From Ruminococcus sp. (GTDB lineage: Bacteria; Bacillota; Clostridia; Oscillospirales; Ruminococcaceae): DNA of 64,000 nt. Both the position numbers and the translations under genes were made by a program. Positions 1 through 10,025 of the stretch are shown piece after piece; position 1 is the stretch's first letter, and every line of letters starts with the position of its first letter. The notes beneath the pieces are model-generated. The model was not told the DNA's origin. It saw only the letters and a list, made by a program, of their open reading frames with translations, and searched no databases. The stretch is taken from NCBI GenBank assembly GCA_029062165.1, contig JAIDQQ010000016.1:30230-94229 (forward strand), given 5' to 3'.

Positions 1-879
1 ATTCCCGATATGGAAGCGGTCAGACTTATTCCGGCTATAAAGTCGGCGGTAAACATACCACTTGTTGCGGATATACATTTTGATTACCGTCTTGCACTTG
101 AATCAGCAGAAGCCGGTGTTGATAAAATCCGCATAAACCCTGGTAACATAGGCAGTAATGACCGTATTAAACAGGTAGCCGATACGTGTCGGAAAAAGAA
201 TATTCCGATAAGAATAGGTGTAAATTCCGGTTCGCTTGAAAAGGAATTGCTTGCGAAATACGGTTCGCCGACACCGGAAGCCCTTGTTGAAAGTGCCTTG
301 AATCACGCCAGACTTCTCGAACAGTTCGATTTTGATAATATTGTACTTTCTATAAAGTCATCGGACGTGAACAGAATGATTGCATCATACAGACTTGCTT
401 CGGAAAAATGTAATTATCCGTTACATTTAGGCGTTACGGAAGCCGGTACTGAACATATGGGTATGATAAAATCTGCTGTGGGAATAGGTTCACTTCTGTG
501 CGACGGTATAGGCGAAACTATCCGTGTATCGCTGACCGCTGACCCTGTAAAAGAAGTGTATGTGGCACAGGATATACTGAAATGTATCGGGAAAAGAAAA
601 AGCGTCAGACTTGTATCATGTCCTACGTGTGGGCGGACAAGAATAGACCTTGTAAAAGTAGCACATATTGTAGAAGATACCGTCAGGGATATGGACAAGG
701 ATATAACAGTTGCGGTAATGGGTTGTATAGTAAACGGTCCAGGGGAAGCACGTGAAGCGGATATAGGCATTGCCGGTGGTGACGGTTGTGCGGTTATATT
801 CCGTAAAGACGGTACACAGCGAAAAATAAGAGAGGAGGATATTGTCAGCGAACTCATTGCAGAGATTGACAAGTTATAA
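1..879 (+). CDS. ispG: 4-hydroxy-3-methylbut-2-enyl diphosphate synthase (IspG/GcpE), 5'-truncated
   Basis: The reading frame is open from the first base of the window, so the start lies upstream; 292 codons plus stop are visible. IspG is a cytosolic [4Fe-4S] enzyme of the non-mevalonate isoprenoid pathway that reduces methylerythritol cyclodiphosphate to HMBPP. Visible support: the TIM-barrel stretches VADIHFDYRLAL and RINPGNIG, then the C-terminal cluster-binding region with SCPTCGRTRID and, further on, MGCIVNGPGEA, which supply the conserved cysteines. The stop is three bases before the polC start, so co-transcription with polC is likely. Confidence 0.97.
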   Translation: MPDMEAVRLIPAIKSAVNIPLVADIHFDYRLALESAEAGVDKIRINPGNIGSNDRIKQVADTCRKKNIPIRIGVNSGSLEKELLAKYGSPTPEALVESALNHARLLEQFDFDNIVLSIKSSDVNRMIASYRLASEKCNYPLHLGVTEAGTEHMGMIKSAVGIGSLLCDGIGETIRVSLTADPVKEVYVAQDILKCIGKRKSVRLVSCPTCGRTRIDLVKVAHIVEDTVRDMDKDITVAVMGCIVNGPGEAREADIGIAGGDGCAVIFRKDGTQRKIREEDIVSELIAEIDKL

Positions 880-882
880 ATC

Positions 883-3800
883 ATGAGTATAAAATTAGCT
901 GAATTTTTCAAGGAATATACAGAAATTCCGGAGAGTACACGGGATGGCGAAATCATAAAGATATTTTATTCTGATAAAATGGATAAAATGACATTTATGG
1001 TATCTTTCAGTAAATTGATTCCCAGTGATGATATTCTGGAATTTGAAAAAGTCGTCGGACAGTTACTTAAAGTAAACCGTATGCGTCTTATGTGTCGATA
1101 TCCGGAAGAGCTTTTCAGTATGGAGTACTTCAGTGAAATGATAAAACTTCTCCGCCGTGATATATCCGTAATAAACGGACATCTCAATGATGCCGAAGTA
1201 AATCTTGAAAATAATGTCCTTACGATAAAAGTTGTACATGGTGGGATTGATATGCTTAATAAATATCATTTCAGCCGGAATTTTTCACAGCTTATATATA
1301 ATCAGTTCGGAAAAGAAATAGAAGTCGTTCTCGAAGGCGGTAAAGTCTCATCACAGGAGTACAATGAAATGATAGAAAAAATGACCTCTGAGCCTATGGA
1401 ATATAGTAATAGTAATAATAAGCCTGCTCCGGAAAAAGCAGATATTACAATACCGTCCGTACCTGTTGATATATCGTCACTCGATACCGAATTTGACAGG
1501 GAATCCGCTGAAATTATTTTCGGAAAAGCTATACATACAGCACCCGACCCGATAATAGAAGCCGTAAAGGAGACCGGAAAAAAACACGTCATAATAGGAG
1601 ATGTTTTCGCAACAGAGTACAAGGAACTGAAAAACGATAAGACAGTAACAACATTCGATATAACGGATTACAGCGGTTCAGTTAAAGTGAAAGTTTTCGC
1701 CGGTAAGGATAAACTTGAAAGTATGAATCTTTCAAAGATAAAAAAGGGCAGTACAATTCTTGTAAGCGGAAAACTTGATTTTGACAATTATGCACATGAT
1801 ATAGTAGTAACGCCGGATTCGGTGATAAGTGTCAGAAGAATACCACGTACAGACAGCTATCCGGAAAAACGTGTTGAATTGCATTGTCATACAAATATGT
1901 CAGCTATGGACGCAGTAACAGACCCTGTAACGCTTATAAAACGTGCTTCGGCGTGGGGACATCAGGCTATGGCAATCACTGACCATGGTGCAGTACAGGC
2001 ATTTCCGGACTGTATGTACAATATGCCGGATAATTTCAAAGTAATATACGGTTGTGAGGCGTATATTGTCAATGACCTCGACAAGCAGACCATACTTAAA
2101 AATCCCGACAGCAGAAGTATAAACGACGAAACAATTGTTTTTGACGTTGAAACAACCGGTCTGAATTTCAGTTCTGACCGTCTTACAGAAATAGGTGCGG
2201 TCAAGCTGAAAAATATGCAGATTGTGGATACTTTCAATACTAAAGTAAATCCTATGAAACATATACCGGAAAAAATAACTGAACTCACAGGAATATCCGA
2301 CGACGATGTAAAAGACGCTCCGAAGGAAAAGGAAGCCATAGAATTATTTATGGAATTTTGTGGTGAAAATCCTGTACTTGTTGCACATAACGCAAATTTT
2401 GATACGACTTTCATAAATGAGGCGTGCAGAAGAAATGATATAGATTTCCGGTATAACTGGATAGATACACTTATACTGTGTCAGATAATGCTTCCGGAAA
2501 TAGCCAGACATAAACTTAATTATGTTGCCAAAAAGCTGAAACTCGGCAAATTTGAACATCACAGGGCGTCAGACGATGCTTTCATGCTTGCGAAGATATA
2601 TATTGAACTCGTCAGCAGACTTATCAACGATAAAGGCGTTGAAACGCTTGATGACCTAAATGCAAAAACCGGTGAAGTAGATATAAAAAGACTGAAATCA
2701 TATCATCAGATTATCCTTGTAAGAAATCAGGCAGGACTTAAAAACCTGTATAAGCTGGTATCATACAGTAATCTTGACTATTTCTATAAAAAACCGCTTA
2801 TTCCGAAATCTGTTCTTCAGGCACACAGAGAGGGTCTTATATTCGGCAGTGCGTGCGAAGCCGGTGAACTCTTTCAGGCTATGCTTAACAACAAACCGGA
2901 ACATGAAATAGAAAAACTTGCAAAGTTTTATGATTATCTTGAAATACAGCCGGTATGCAACAACGAATTTATGATACGTGACGGTACAGCCGAAAATGAA
3001 GAGGAACTCCGGAATTATATACGCCGTATAATAGCCCTCGGTGAAAAACTGAATATTCCGGTATGTGCTACCTGTGACGTACATTTCATAGACCCGAAAG
3101 ACGCTATATACCGGAAAATTATTCTTGCAAGTATGGGTTTCAAAGACGTTGAGAATCAGGCACCATTATATTTCCGTACTACTGAAGAAATGCTTGCGGA
3201 ATTTGAATTTTTAGGTGCCGACAAAGCTAAGGAAGTAGTCATAACAAACACAAACATGATAGCCAATATGGTAGAGATAGTCAGACCTATTCCGAAAGGT
3301 ACTTTTACCCCTACTATCGACGGTGCAGAAGAAGAATTAAAGAAAATAACTCATGATAAGGCATATGAAATTTATGGTAATCCCTTACCGGAACTTGTTG
3401 AAAAACGTCTTGACAGGGAACTTTCCTCTATTATAAAGCATGGATTTTCCGTACTTTACATAATCGCACAGAAACTTGTATGGAACTCTGTTGAAAACGG
3501 CTATTTAGTAGGGTCAAGAGGTTCAGTAGGCTCATCATTTGTAGCCTCTATGGCAGGTATTTCAGAAGTAAATCCGCTACCGCCACACTACGTCTGTCCG
3601 AAGTGTCAGTACAGCGAATTTATAACAGATGGTTCATACGGTTCAGGTTTTGACTTACCATCTAAAAACTGTCCGCATTGTGATACCGAAATGATACGTG
3701 ACGGTCATGACATACCATTTGAGACGTTTTTAGGATTCGACGGCGACAAGGCTCCTGATATTGACCTTAATTTTTCCGGTGAATATCAGTCGAAAGCCCA

Positions 3801-5184
3801 CCGCTATACAGAAGAACTTTTCGGGAAATCGAACGTTTTCAAAGCCGGTACTATTTCAGCGGTTGCCGACAAGACAGCATTCGGATTTGTAAAAAAATAC
3901 TGTGATGATAAAGGATTGACATACAATAATGCCGAAATGACCCGACTTTCAATAGGCTGTACGGGTATAAAGAGGACAACCGGTCAGCACCCTGGCGGAA
4001 TGGTTGTTGTGCCGTCGGATTACGAAGTATACGACTTCACACCGGTACAGCACCCTGCCGATTCAACCGATTCTGACGTTATAACCACACATTTTGATTT
4101 CAATTCACTGCACGATACAATACTGAAACTCGACGAACTCGGACACGTTGTACCTACATTGTATAAGCACCTCGAAGACCTCACCGGAATAAAGATAAAA
4201 GACGTACCGACTACTGACCCTGATGTTATACGTATGTGTACGGATTGTTCTGTACTGGGAGTAACTTCGGAAGAGATATACTGTAAAACAGGAAGTCTCG
4301 GCATACCGGAAATGGGTACTAATTTCACGATACAGATGCTCATTGATGCAAAGCCTACTAAATTCAGCGACTTTTTACAGATTTCCGGACTTTCACACGG
4401 TACGGATGTATGGTTAGGAAACGCCAAAGACCTCATAGACCAGAAAGTATGTACGATTTCCGACGTTATAGGAACTCGTGACAGCATTATGACGTATCTG
4501 TTATATAAAGGCGTACCGCCAAAAGATGCGTTTCAGATTATGGAATGGACACGTAAGGGAAAAGCTCCGAAGAACTTCACGCCGGAAGTTATCAGTATGC
4601 TGAAATCGCATGATGTTCCGGACTGGTATATTGATAGCTGTCTTAAGATAAAATATATGTTTCCTAAGGCACACGCCGCCGCATACGTAATAGCCGCCAT
4701 AAAGCTGGGCTGGTTCAAACTGCATAAGCCACTTGAATATTATTCAACGTTCTTTTCGGTACGTGGCGGAGATTTCGACGCTGAACTCGCCGTACAGGGT
4801 AAAGAGGCAGTAAGGAAACGTATTGAAGAACTAAGGGCAATGGGTAACAGTAAAAGCAAGAAAGAAAGCGATTTATATGACATTCTGCTTATAACAAATG
4901 AAATGCTGTCAAGAGGTCTGGAATTTCTGCCGATAGATTTACAGAAGTCGCACGCTGTGGACTATCTTGTTGAGGACGGCAAATTACGTATACCGTTTGT
5001 CGCCATGAACGGCGTAGGCGATACCGCCGCATATGATATTTATAACGCTGTACAGAACTGCGATTTTATTTCAATAGAAGAATTTCAGCAGGAAAGCGGA
5101 GTGTCAAAAACTACAATAGATATGCTTAGAACTACGGGGGCTTTTGGTGATTTGCCCGAATCTGCACAGCTTACATTATTTTGA
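883..5184 (+). CDS. polC: DNA polymerase III alpha subunit, PolC type
   Basis: Replicative polymerase of low-GC Gram-positives, 1433 aa, a normal PolC length. Domains in order: N-terminal PolC domain (about 1-230); an OB-fold (about 235-325); a PHP domain beginning at ELHCHTNMSAMDAV and split by the proofreading exonuclease (about 410-580, with FDVETTGL, HNANFD and HRASDDA); then the C-family palm with GSRGSVGSSF and DKAPDIDLNFSGEYQ, which carries the catalytic aspartates. Between these two lies a zinc-finger-like stretch with CPKC and CPHC. The C terminus has the helix-hairpin-helix and tail expected of PolC. The start is three bases after ispG. Confidence 0.98.
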   Translation: MSIKLAEFFKEYTEIPESTRDGEIIKIFYSDKMDKMTFMVSFSKLIPSDDILEFEKVVGQLLKVNRMRLMCRYPEELFSMEYFSEMIKLLRRDISVINGHLNDAEVNLENNVLTIKVVHGGIDMLNKYHFSRNFSQLIYNQFGKEIEVVLEGGKVSSQEYNEMIEKMTSEPMEYSNSNNKPAPEKADITIPSVPVDISSLDTEFDRESAEIIFGKAIHTAPDPIIEAVKETGKKHVIIGDVFATEYKELKNDKTVTTFDITDYSGSVKVKVFAGKDKLESMNLSKIKKGSTILVSGKLDFDNYAHDIVVTPDSVISVRRIPRTDSYPEKRVELHCHTNMSAMDAVTDPVTLIKRASAWGHQAMAITDHGAVQAFPDCMYNMPDNFKVIYGCEAYIVNDLDKQTILKNPDSRSINDETIVFDVETTGLNFSSDRLTEIGAVKLKNMQIVDTFNTKVNPMKHIPEKITELTGISDDDVKDAPKEKEAIELFMEFCGENPVLVAHNANFDTTFINEACRRNDIDFRYNWIDTLILCQIMLPEIARHKLNYVAKKLKLGKFEHHRASDDAFMLAKIYIELVSRLINDKGVETLDDLNAKTGEVDIKRLKSYHQIILVRNQAGLKNLYKLVSYSNLDYFYKKPLIPKSVLQAHREGLIFGSACEAGELFQAMLNNKPEHEIEKLAKFYDYLEIQPVCNNEFMIRDGTAENEEELRNYIRRIIALGEKLNIPVCATCDVHFIDPKDAIYRKIILASMGFKDVENQAPLYFRTTEEMLAEFEFLGADKAKEVVITNTNMIANMVEIVRPIPKGTFTPTIDGAEEELKKITHDKAYEIYGNPLPELVEKRLDRELSSIIKHGFSVLYIIAQKLVWNSVENGYLVGSRGSVGSSFVASMAGISEVNPLPPHYVCPKCQYSEFITDGSYGSGFDLPSKNCPHCDTEMIRDGHDIPFETFLGFDGDKAPDIDLNFSGEYQSKAHRYTEELFGKSNVFKAGTISAVADKTAFGFVKKYCDDKGLTYNNAEMTRLSIGCTGIKRTTGQHPGGMVVVPSDYEVYDFTPVQHPADSTDSDVITTHFDFNSLHDTILKLDELGHVVPTLYKHLEDLTGIKIKDVPTTDPDVIRMCTDCSVLGVTSEEIYCKTGSLGIPEMGTNFTIQMLIDAKPTKFSDFLQISGLSHGTDVWLGNAKDLIDQKVCTISDVIGTRDSIMTYLLYKGVPPKDAFQIMEWTRKGKAPKNFTPEVISMLKSHDVPDWYIDSCLKIKYMFPKAHAAAYVIAAIKLGWFKLHKPLEYYSTFFSVRGGDFDAELAVQGKEAVRKRIEELRAMGNSKSKKESDLYDILLITNEMLSRGLEFLPIDLQKSHAVDYLVEDGKLRIPFVAMNGVGDTAAYDIYNAVQNCDFISIEEFQQESGVSKTTIDMLRTTGAFGDLPESAQLTLF

Positions 5185-5236
5185 CTTGACTTTTTTGTAT
5201 TAGCGTGTTATCATAGTATCATGTTAGCACGCTAAA
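5181..5236 (+). promoter_or_regulatory. his operon promoter with two copies of a TTAGC-type operator
   Basis: A -35 box TTGACT (5186-5191) and a -10 box TATCAT (5209-5214) are separated by exactly 17 bp. Two related, semi-palindromic elements overlap or follow it: TTAGCGTGTTA at 5200-5210, between the -35 and -10, and TTAGCACGCTAA at 5224-5235. Their outer halves are exact inverted copies (TTAGCGTG/CACGCTAA). The placement is that of a repressor operator. TrpR/YerC-like HisR regulators have been predicted to control his operons in Firmicutes; whether this site belongs to that family is inference. No T-box leader is seen. Confidence 0.7.
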
Positions 5237-5254
5237 GTGATTAGGAGGAATTTA

Positions 5255-6454
5255 ATGAAAAATTATGACCTTATAACGCCGGAGGGTACGAAAGATTACC
5301 TTTTCGGAGAATGTTTAGTAATACGTGACGTCGAGAACACACTTGTGAATCTTTTCAGAAGTTGTGGCTATAGTGAGATAATCACGACAGGACTTGAATT
5401 TTACGACGTTTTCAATCTCAATTCACGTTATTTTCCGCAGGAAAACTTATACAAGATGACCGACAGTAAAGGCAGACTTCTTGTAATGCGTCCGGATACT
5501 ACAATGCCGGTTGCGAGAGTAGTTGCGACACGTCTGAGAGACGCTGTTTTTCCGCTGAAACTGTACTACAATCAGACAGTATACCGCACTGAACCTGCTC
5601 TCAAGGGCAGAAGTGACGAGATTGTACAGACCGGTATAGAACTTATCGGTACACAGTCAAAATCGGCAGATTTGGAAGTAATTTCAACAGCCGTTACCGC
5701 ACTGAAGTCTTTCGGTATGGAGTTTTCACTTGAAATCGGTCACATAGGAATTTTCAAGGAACTTGTCGGAAGACTTGATGTTTCAGACAAAGTCAAGGAA
5801 AAAATACGTCGTCTTATCGAGACGAAGAATTTTCCGGCACTGAATGATTTGCTTGATTCCCTCGAAAAAAGCAATATAACCTACGCTCTTAAAAAATTAC
5901 CGGCACTTTTCGGCGGTGAGGAAGTATTTGAGCAGGCAGAAGAAATCATGCCTGACGAGAATATAAAGTATCTTCTTGACGAACTCCACGAAATTTACAA
6001 TAATATCGCTGAACTTTGCGGAAATGATGGTGTAATCACTGTCGATTTAGGACTTGTCAACAAGACCGACTACTACACCGGACTTATTATAAAAGGATAC
6101 TTACAGGGACACGGTGAGGAAGTATTATCCGGCGGACGTTATGACAGACTTATTTCAGAATTTGGCTATGATGCTCCGGCTATTGGATTCGCAGTAAATG
6201 TAAATGCCGTTGCGAAACTCATAGAAAAAAGCGGAATTATACCGTCAATGCCTAAGATAGATGCCATAGTATACGCCGAAGAGGGTTTTGAAGTATCAGC
6301 GATAAAGACTGCACAGGCATTACGTGAACAAGGTCTTGTTGTTGAAAACGCACTTTTCGATGACCTTGAAACCGTAAGGGAATACGCTATAGAAAAGAAA
6401 ATACCACAGGTTGTAGTAGTCAACAGTGATTTTACGGAGGCTGAATATGAATAA
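5255..6454 (+). CDS. hisZ: ATP phosphoribosyltransferase regulatory subunit HisZ
   Basis: HisZ is a catalytically dead class II aminoacyl-tRNA synthetase (HisRS-like) paralogue that partners short-form HisG in the first step of histidine synthesis. The 399-aa product shows TPEGTKDYLF at the start, RPDTTMPVARV (motif 2 region) and NKTDYYTGLIIKGY. I chose ATG 5255 because AGGAGG (5243-5248) lies six bases upstream; an in-frame GTG at 5237 lies too close to the operator. The end overlaps hisG by 8 bp. The length and the short hisG next to it favour HisZ over a true HisRS. Confidence 0.93.
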   Translation: MKNYDLITPEGTKDYLFGECLVIRDVENTLVNLFRSCGYSEIITTGLEFYDVFNLNSRYFPQENLYKMTDSKGRLLVMRPDTTMPVARVVATRLRDAVFPLKLYYNQTVYRTEPALKGRSDEIVQTGIELIGTQSKSADLEVISTAVTALKSFGMEFSLEIGHIGIFKELVGRLDVSDKVKEKIRRLIETKNFPALNDLLDSLEKSNITYALKKLPALFGGEEVFEQAEEIMPDENIKYLLDELHEIYNNIAELCGNDGVITVDLGLVNKTDYYTGLIIKGYLQGHGEEVLSGGRYDRLISEFGYDAPAIGFAVNVNAVAKLIEKSGIIPSMPKIDAIVYAEEGFEVSAIKTAQALREQGLVVENALFDDLETVREYAIEKKIPQVVVVNSDFTEAEYE

Positions 6455-7076
6455 ACCAATAAGAATAGCACTCACTAAAGGCAGACTCGAAAAAGATACA
6501 GTAGGACTTTTCGACAAACTCGGTTTTGACTGTACAGCGGTACACGAAAAGGGCAGAAAATTAATACTGCCCATACCAGATGCCAATATGGAAGTAGTTT
6601 TAGCAAAGGCAAACGATGTTATAACATACGTCGAACACGGTGTATGCGATATGGGAGTAGTCGGAAAAGATACCATTATGGAAATGCACGGCAAATTTTT
6701 TGAACTCGTTGATTTAGGTTTCGGACGTTGTAAATTTGCCCTTGCTACAAAAAAGGGTTACGATTTCTACAGCGGTTACGGAGTAAAGACAATCGCTACA
6801 AAATATCCTAATGTCGCAAGAAACTTCTTTGAAAAAAAGGGTATGGATACAGAAATCATAAAAATAGAGGGTTCTGTTGAATTAGCACCGCTTCTTGAAC
6901 TCGCTGACGGTATAGTAGATATTGTCGAAACCGGTACAACTCTTAAAGAAAACGGTCTTGAAGTAATAGAGGACGTAGCACCTATTTCAGCGAGACTTAT
7001 CGCAAATACCGTAAGTCTGAAACTCCGTAAGGAAGAAATAAACAGATTAATAAAACTCATAGAGGAGAATTTATAA
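6447..7076 (+). CDS. hisG: ATP phosphoribosyltransferase catalytic subunit, short form
   Basis: Catalyses the condensation of ATP and PRPP to phosphoribosyl-ATP. The 209-aa product lacks the C-terminal regulatory domain of long HisG, matching the presence of hisZ. Motifs: ALTKGRLEKDTV near the N terminus and the PRPP-binding stretch DGIVDIVETGTTLKENGL. ATG 6447 is preceded by GGAGG (6436-6440); it overlaps the hisZ stop by 8 bp, so translational coupling is likely. Its own stop overlaps the hisD start in TAATG. Confidence 0.96.
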   Translation: MNKPIRIALTKGRLEKDTVGLFDKLGFDCTAVHEKGRKLILPIPDANMEVVLAKANDVITYVEHGVCDMGVVGKDTIMEMHGKFFELVDLGFGRCKFALATKKGYDFYSGYGVKTIATKYPNVARNFFEKKGMDTEIIKIEGSVELAPLLELADGIVDIVETGTTLKENGLEVIEDVAPISARLIANTVSLKLRKEEINRLIKLIEENL

Positions 7077-8359
7077 TGAAAAAAATTTATGCAGACGGCA
7101 TAGCAGAAGTTGATTTCCTTAAAGAACTCAGCAGACGTGCCGGTGAAACTGACAAGAAAGTTACGGAAACTGTTTCCGCTATTATAGAGGACGTAAAAAA
7201 CAACGGCGATACAGCAGTAAATAACTATACTCTTAAATTCGACGGAAAACTTCCGGAATACTATGAAGTACCACGAGATGTAATAAACGACGCCATGACC
7301 GATGCAGACCCCGATTTTGTCAACGCCTTACTCAATGCACAGGAAAATATAGCAGATTTCCATAACAGACAGGTAGAGCAGGGTTTTATTAACGCAAAGT
7401 CAAACGGCGTTATTTTAGGTCAGCGTATCAGAGGGCTTGAAAGAGTAGGTTTATATGTCCCTGGAGGTACAGCGGCATATCCGTCAAGCGTGTTAATGAA
7501 CGCCATACCGGCAAAGATAGCCGGAGTAAAAGAATTAATAATGGTAACTCCGCCACTGAAAGACGGTACACCGAATAAGGATATACTTGTTGCGGCTGCA
7601 ATATGCGGTGTAGACAGGATATTTCTTGCAGGTGGTGCGCAGGCTATATCGGCATTGGCGTACGGTACGGAAACAATTCCTAAATGCGATAAGATAGTAG
7701 GTCCTGGAAATATTTTCGTCGCTACTGCCAAGAAGTTACTTTACGGAGTAGTTGACATTGATATGATAGCCGGACCAAGTGAAATACTCGTACTCGCCGA
7801 CGAAACTGCTAATCCGAAATTCGCCGCTGCTGATTTGATGTCACAGGCGGAACACGACAAACTGGCATCTGCTATAATGGTCACGACAAGCGAAAAACTC
7901 GCTGATGAGACTATTAAAGAAATAAACCGTCAGAAAGAATATCTTTCAAGAAAGGAAATTATTGAAAAATCGCTTGAAGATTACGGAGCAATAATAATTA
8001 TAGACAGTCGTGAAAAAGCTGTTGAAATAGCCAATGCAATCGCTCCGGAACATCTTGAAGTCCTCATGGAAAATCCTATGGAATTACTGGGCAGTCTGGA
8101 TAATGCCGGTTCGGTATTCCTCGGACACTATGCAAGCGAACCTCTCGGCGATTATTATGCAGGACCTAATCATGTACTTCCTACCAGTGGTACAGCGAAA
8201 TTCTTTTCACCGCTTGGAGTGGCAAGTTTTACAAAGCGTTCGAGTTATATATACTATACCCGTGAGGCACTTGAAGAAGCAAAAGACGATATAATACTTG
8301 TTGCAGAAAAAGAGGGTCTTACCGCACACGCCAACGCTATAAAAGTACGTTTTGAATAA
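7076..8359 (+). CDS. hisD: Histidinol dehydrogenase
   Basis: Catalyses the two-step NAD-dependent oxidation of L-histidinol to L-histidine, the last reactions of the pathway; zinc enzyme, cytosolic. At 427 aa it is full length. Visible signatures: GLYVPGGTAAYPSS, IAGPSEILVLADETAN, SQAEHDKLAS and AGPNHVLPTSGTA, which hold the zinc ligands and the catalytic Glu/His region of the family. GAGGAG lies eight bases before the ATG; the start overlaps the hisG stop by one base. Confidence 0.98.
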   Translation: MKKIYADGIAEVDFLKELSRRAGETDKKVTETVSAIIEDVKNNGDTAVNNYTLKFDGKLPEYYEVPRDVINDAMTDADPDFVNALLNAQENIADFHNRQVEQGFINAKSNGVILGQRIRGLERVGLYVPGGTAAYPSSVLMNAIPAKIAGVKELIMVTPPLKDGTPNKDILVAAAICGVDRIFLAGGAQAISALAYGTETIPKCDKIVGPGNIFVATAKKLLYGVVDIDMIAGPSEILVLADETANPKFAAADLMSQAEHDKLASAIMVTTSEKLADETIKEINRQKEYLSRKEIIEKSLEDYGAIIIIDSREKAVEIANAIAPEHLEVLMENPMELLGSLDNAGSVFLGHYASEPLGDYYAGPNHVLPTSGTAKFFSPLGVASFTKRSSYIYYTREALEEAKDDIILVAEKEGLTAHANAIKVRFE

Positions 8360-8380
8360 TCGGAAAGGCAGTTGTTTTTA

Positions 8381-9439
8381 ATGAGTAAATGGGAAGAAAA
8401 TGTCCGTCGGGTAGTACCGTACACCCCTGGCGAACAGCCTGAAGACAAGAATATAATAAAACTTAATACAAATGAGAATCCGTATCCGCCTGCTCCGGCG
8501 GTACGTGAGATTCTTGACAATTTTGACGTTTCACAGATGCGGTTATATCCTAATCCGGATTCCGAAATTTTAGTAAAAGCCCTTGCAGAACGTTATAATC
8601 TGAAACCTGAACAGATATTTGTCGGCGTAGGTTCAGACGACGTTATTTCAATGGCATTCATGACGTTCTTCAATTCAGATAAGCCGATAATGTTTCCGGA
8701 CGTAACATACTCGTTCTATGACGTATGGGCAGATGTCTACAGAATACCATATAAGACCTGTCCGCTACGTGAGGACTTCACGATAAATCCCGACGACTAC
8801 AAACAGGAAAACGGCGGAATAATTTTTCCGAATCCTAACGCCCCTACAGGCGTACTTGAAAGTGTCGATATGATAGAAGATATAATCAAATCAAATCCGG
8901 ATTCAGTGGTAATGATTGACGAAGCATATATAGACTTCGGTGGGAAAAGCTGTCTGCCACTGATTGAAAAATACGATAATCTTCTTGTAATACAGACTTT
9001 TTCAAAATCACGTTCAATGGCAGGTATGCGTATAGGTTTTGCAATGGGTAGCGAAAAACTCATAAAGTACATGAATGATGTTAAATTTTCCGTAAACTCC
9101 TATACAATGAACAGTATCACACAGATTTGCGGTGCGGAGGCTGTCCGTGACGAAAAGTATTTCAGGGAAAATACAGATAAAATCATTGTTACACGTGAGT
9201 ATTCAAAGAAAAAACTCAGAGAATTAGGTTTTGAATTTCCGGATTCAAAAAGTAATTTCATTTTTGCAGGTCATAAGACGGTAAACGCCGGATATATCTT
9301 TGAGGAACTCCGGAAACGTAAAATTTTCGTGCGATACTGGAATAAACCTCGCATAGACAATTACATGAGAATAACAGTCGGAACGGTTGAAGAAATGGAT
9401 TCGTTATTCAAGGCACTGGAGGAAATTTTACATGAATGA
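8381..9439 (+). CDS. hisC: Histidinol-phosphate aminotransferase
   Basis: PLP-dependent class I/II aminotransferase converting imidazole acetol phosphate to histidinol phosphate. The 352-aa protein has LNTNENPYPPAP, PNPNAPTGVL, the DEAYIDF aspartate that contacts PLP, the Schiff-base lysine in TFSKSRSMAGMRIG, and a C-terminal RITVGT arginine motif. ATG 8381 is preferred over an in-frame TTG at 8372, which sits only three bases from the GGAAAGG element. The gene overlaps hisB by 8 bp. Confidence 0.96.
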   Translation: MSKWEENVRRVVPYTPGEQPEDKNIIKLNTNENPYPPAPAVREILDNFDVSQMRLYPNPDSEILVKALAERYNLKPEQIFVGVGSDDVISMAFMTFFNSDKPIMFPDVTYSFYDVWADVYRIPYKTCPLREDFTINPDDYKQENGGIIFPNPNAPTGVLESVDMIEDIIKSNPDSVVMIDEAYIDFGGKSCLPLIEKYDNLLVIQTFSKSRSMAGMRIGFAMGSEKLIKYMNDVKFSVNSYTMNSITQICGAEAVRDEKYFRENTDKIIVTREYSKKKLRELGFEFPDSKSNFIFAGHKTVNAGYIFEELRKRKIFVRYWNKPRIDNYMRITVGTVEEMDSLFKALEEILHE

Positions 9440-10025
9440 TTTCACAAGAAGAGGTACAGTAAACCGTACCACCAGAGAGACGGATATAAATATTTCCGTC
9501 GTTCTTGACGGTATGGGAAAAGCCGATATTTCCACCGGAATAGGCTTTTTTGACCATATGTTGACAGCACTTTCCGTACATAGCGGAATAAGCATGACTA
9601 TCAGAGTAAAGGGCGATTTGCACGTTGACTGTCATCATACAATAGAGGATACCGGAATAGCACTCGGACAGGCTTTAGGAATGGCACTCGGGAATAAGTC
9701 GGGAATAGTCCGCTATGGTACGGCATATATCCCTATGGACGAATCCTTAGCAATGGCAAGCCTTGATTTAAGTAACAGACCGTTTTTAGTATTCAACTGC
9801 GATTTCACTAGTCAGTCGTGTGGTGATTACGATTTGTGTATGACAGAAGAATTTTTCCGTGCGTTTGCGTTCAATTCCGGAATGACTTTACATATCAATC
9901 TGCTGTACGGCAGTAATGACCATCACAAAGCAGAAGCGGTATATAAGGCAGTCGCACACGCTCTCAAGACGGCAGTTACAAAAAATGCAGACGGTACTGT
10001 ACTTTCTACAAAGGGGGTATTATAA
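9432..10025 (+). CDS. hisB: Imidazoleglycerol-phosphate dehydratase (monofunctional)
   Basis: Mn-dependent dehydration of imidazole glycerol phosphate. The 197-aa protein is the dehydratase alone, with GFFDHMLTAL, DCHHTIEDTGIALG and the second metal motif SNDHHKAEA. It lacks the N-terminal HAD phosphatase of the bifunctional enterobacterial HisB, so histidinol-phosphate phosphatase must be encoded elsewhere (see the HAD gene at 17257). ATG 9432 has GGAGG just upstream inside hisC; ends one base before hisH. Confidence 0.97.
   Translation: MNDFTRRGTVNRTTRETDINISVVLDGMGKADISTGIGFFDHMLTALSVHSGISMTIRVKGDLHVDCHHTIEDTGIALGQALGMALGNKSGIVRYGTAYIPMDESLAMASLDLSNRPFLVFNCDFTSQSCGDYDLCMTEEFFRAFAFNSGMTLHINLLYGSNDHHKAEAVYKAVAHALKTAVTKNADGTVLSTKGVL

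Noticed and set aside
5237..5254. An upstream GTG start for hisZ
   Set aside because: It lies inside the operator region with no ribosome site; the ATG at 5255 has AGGAGG at ideal spacing.
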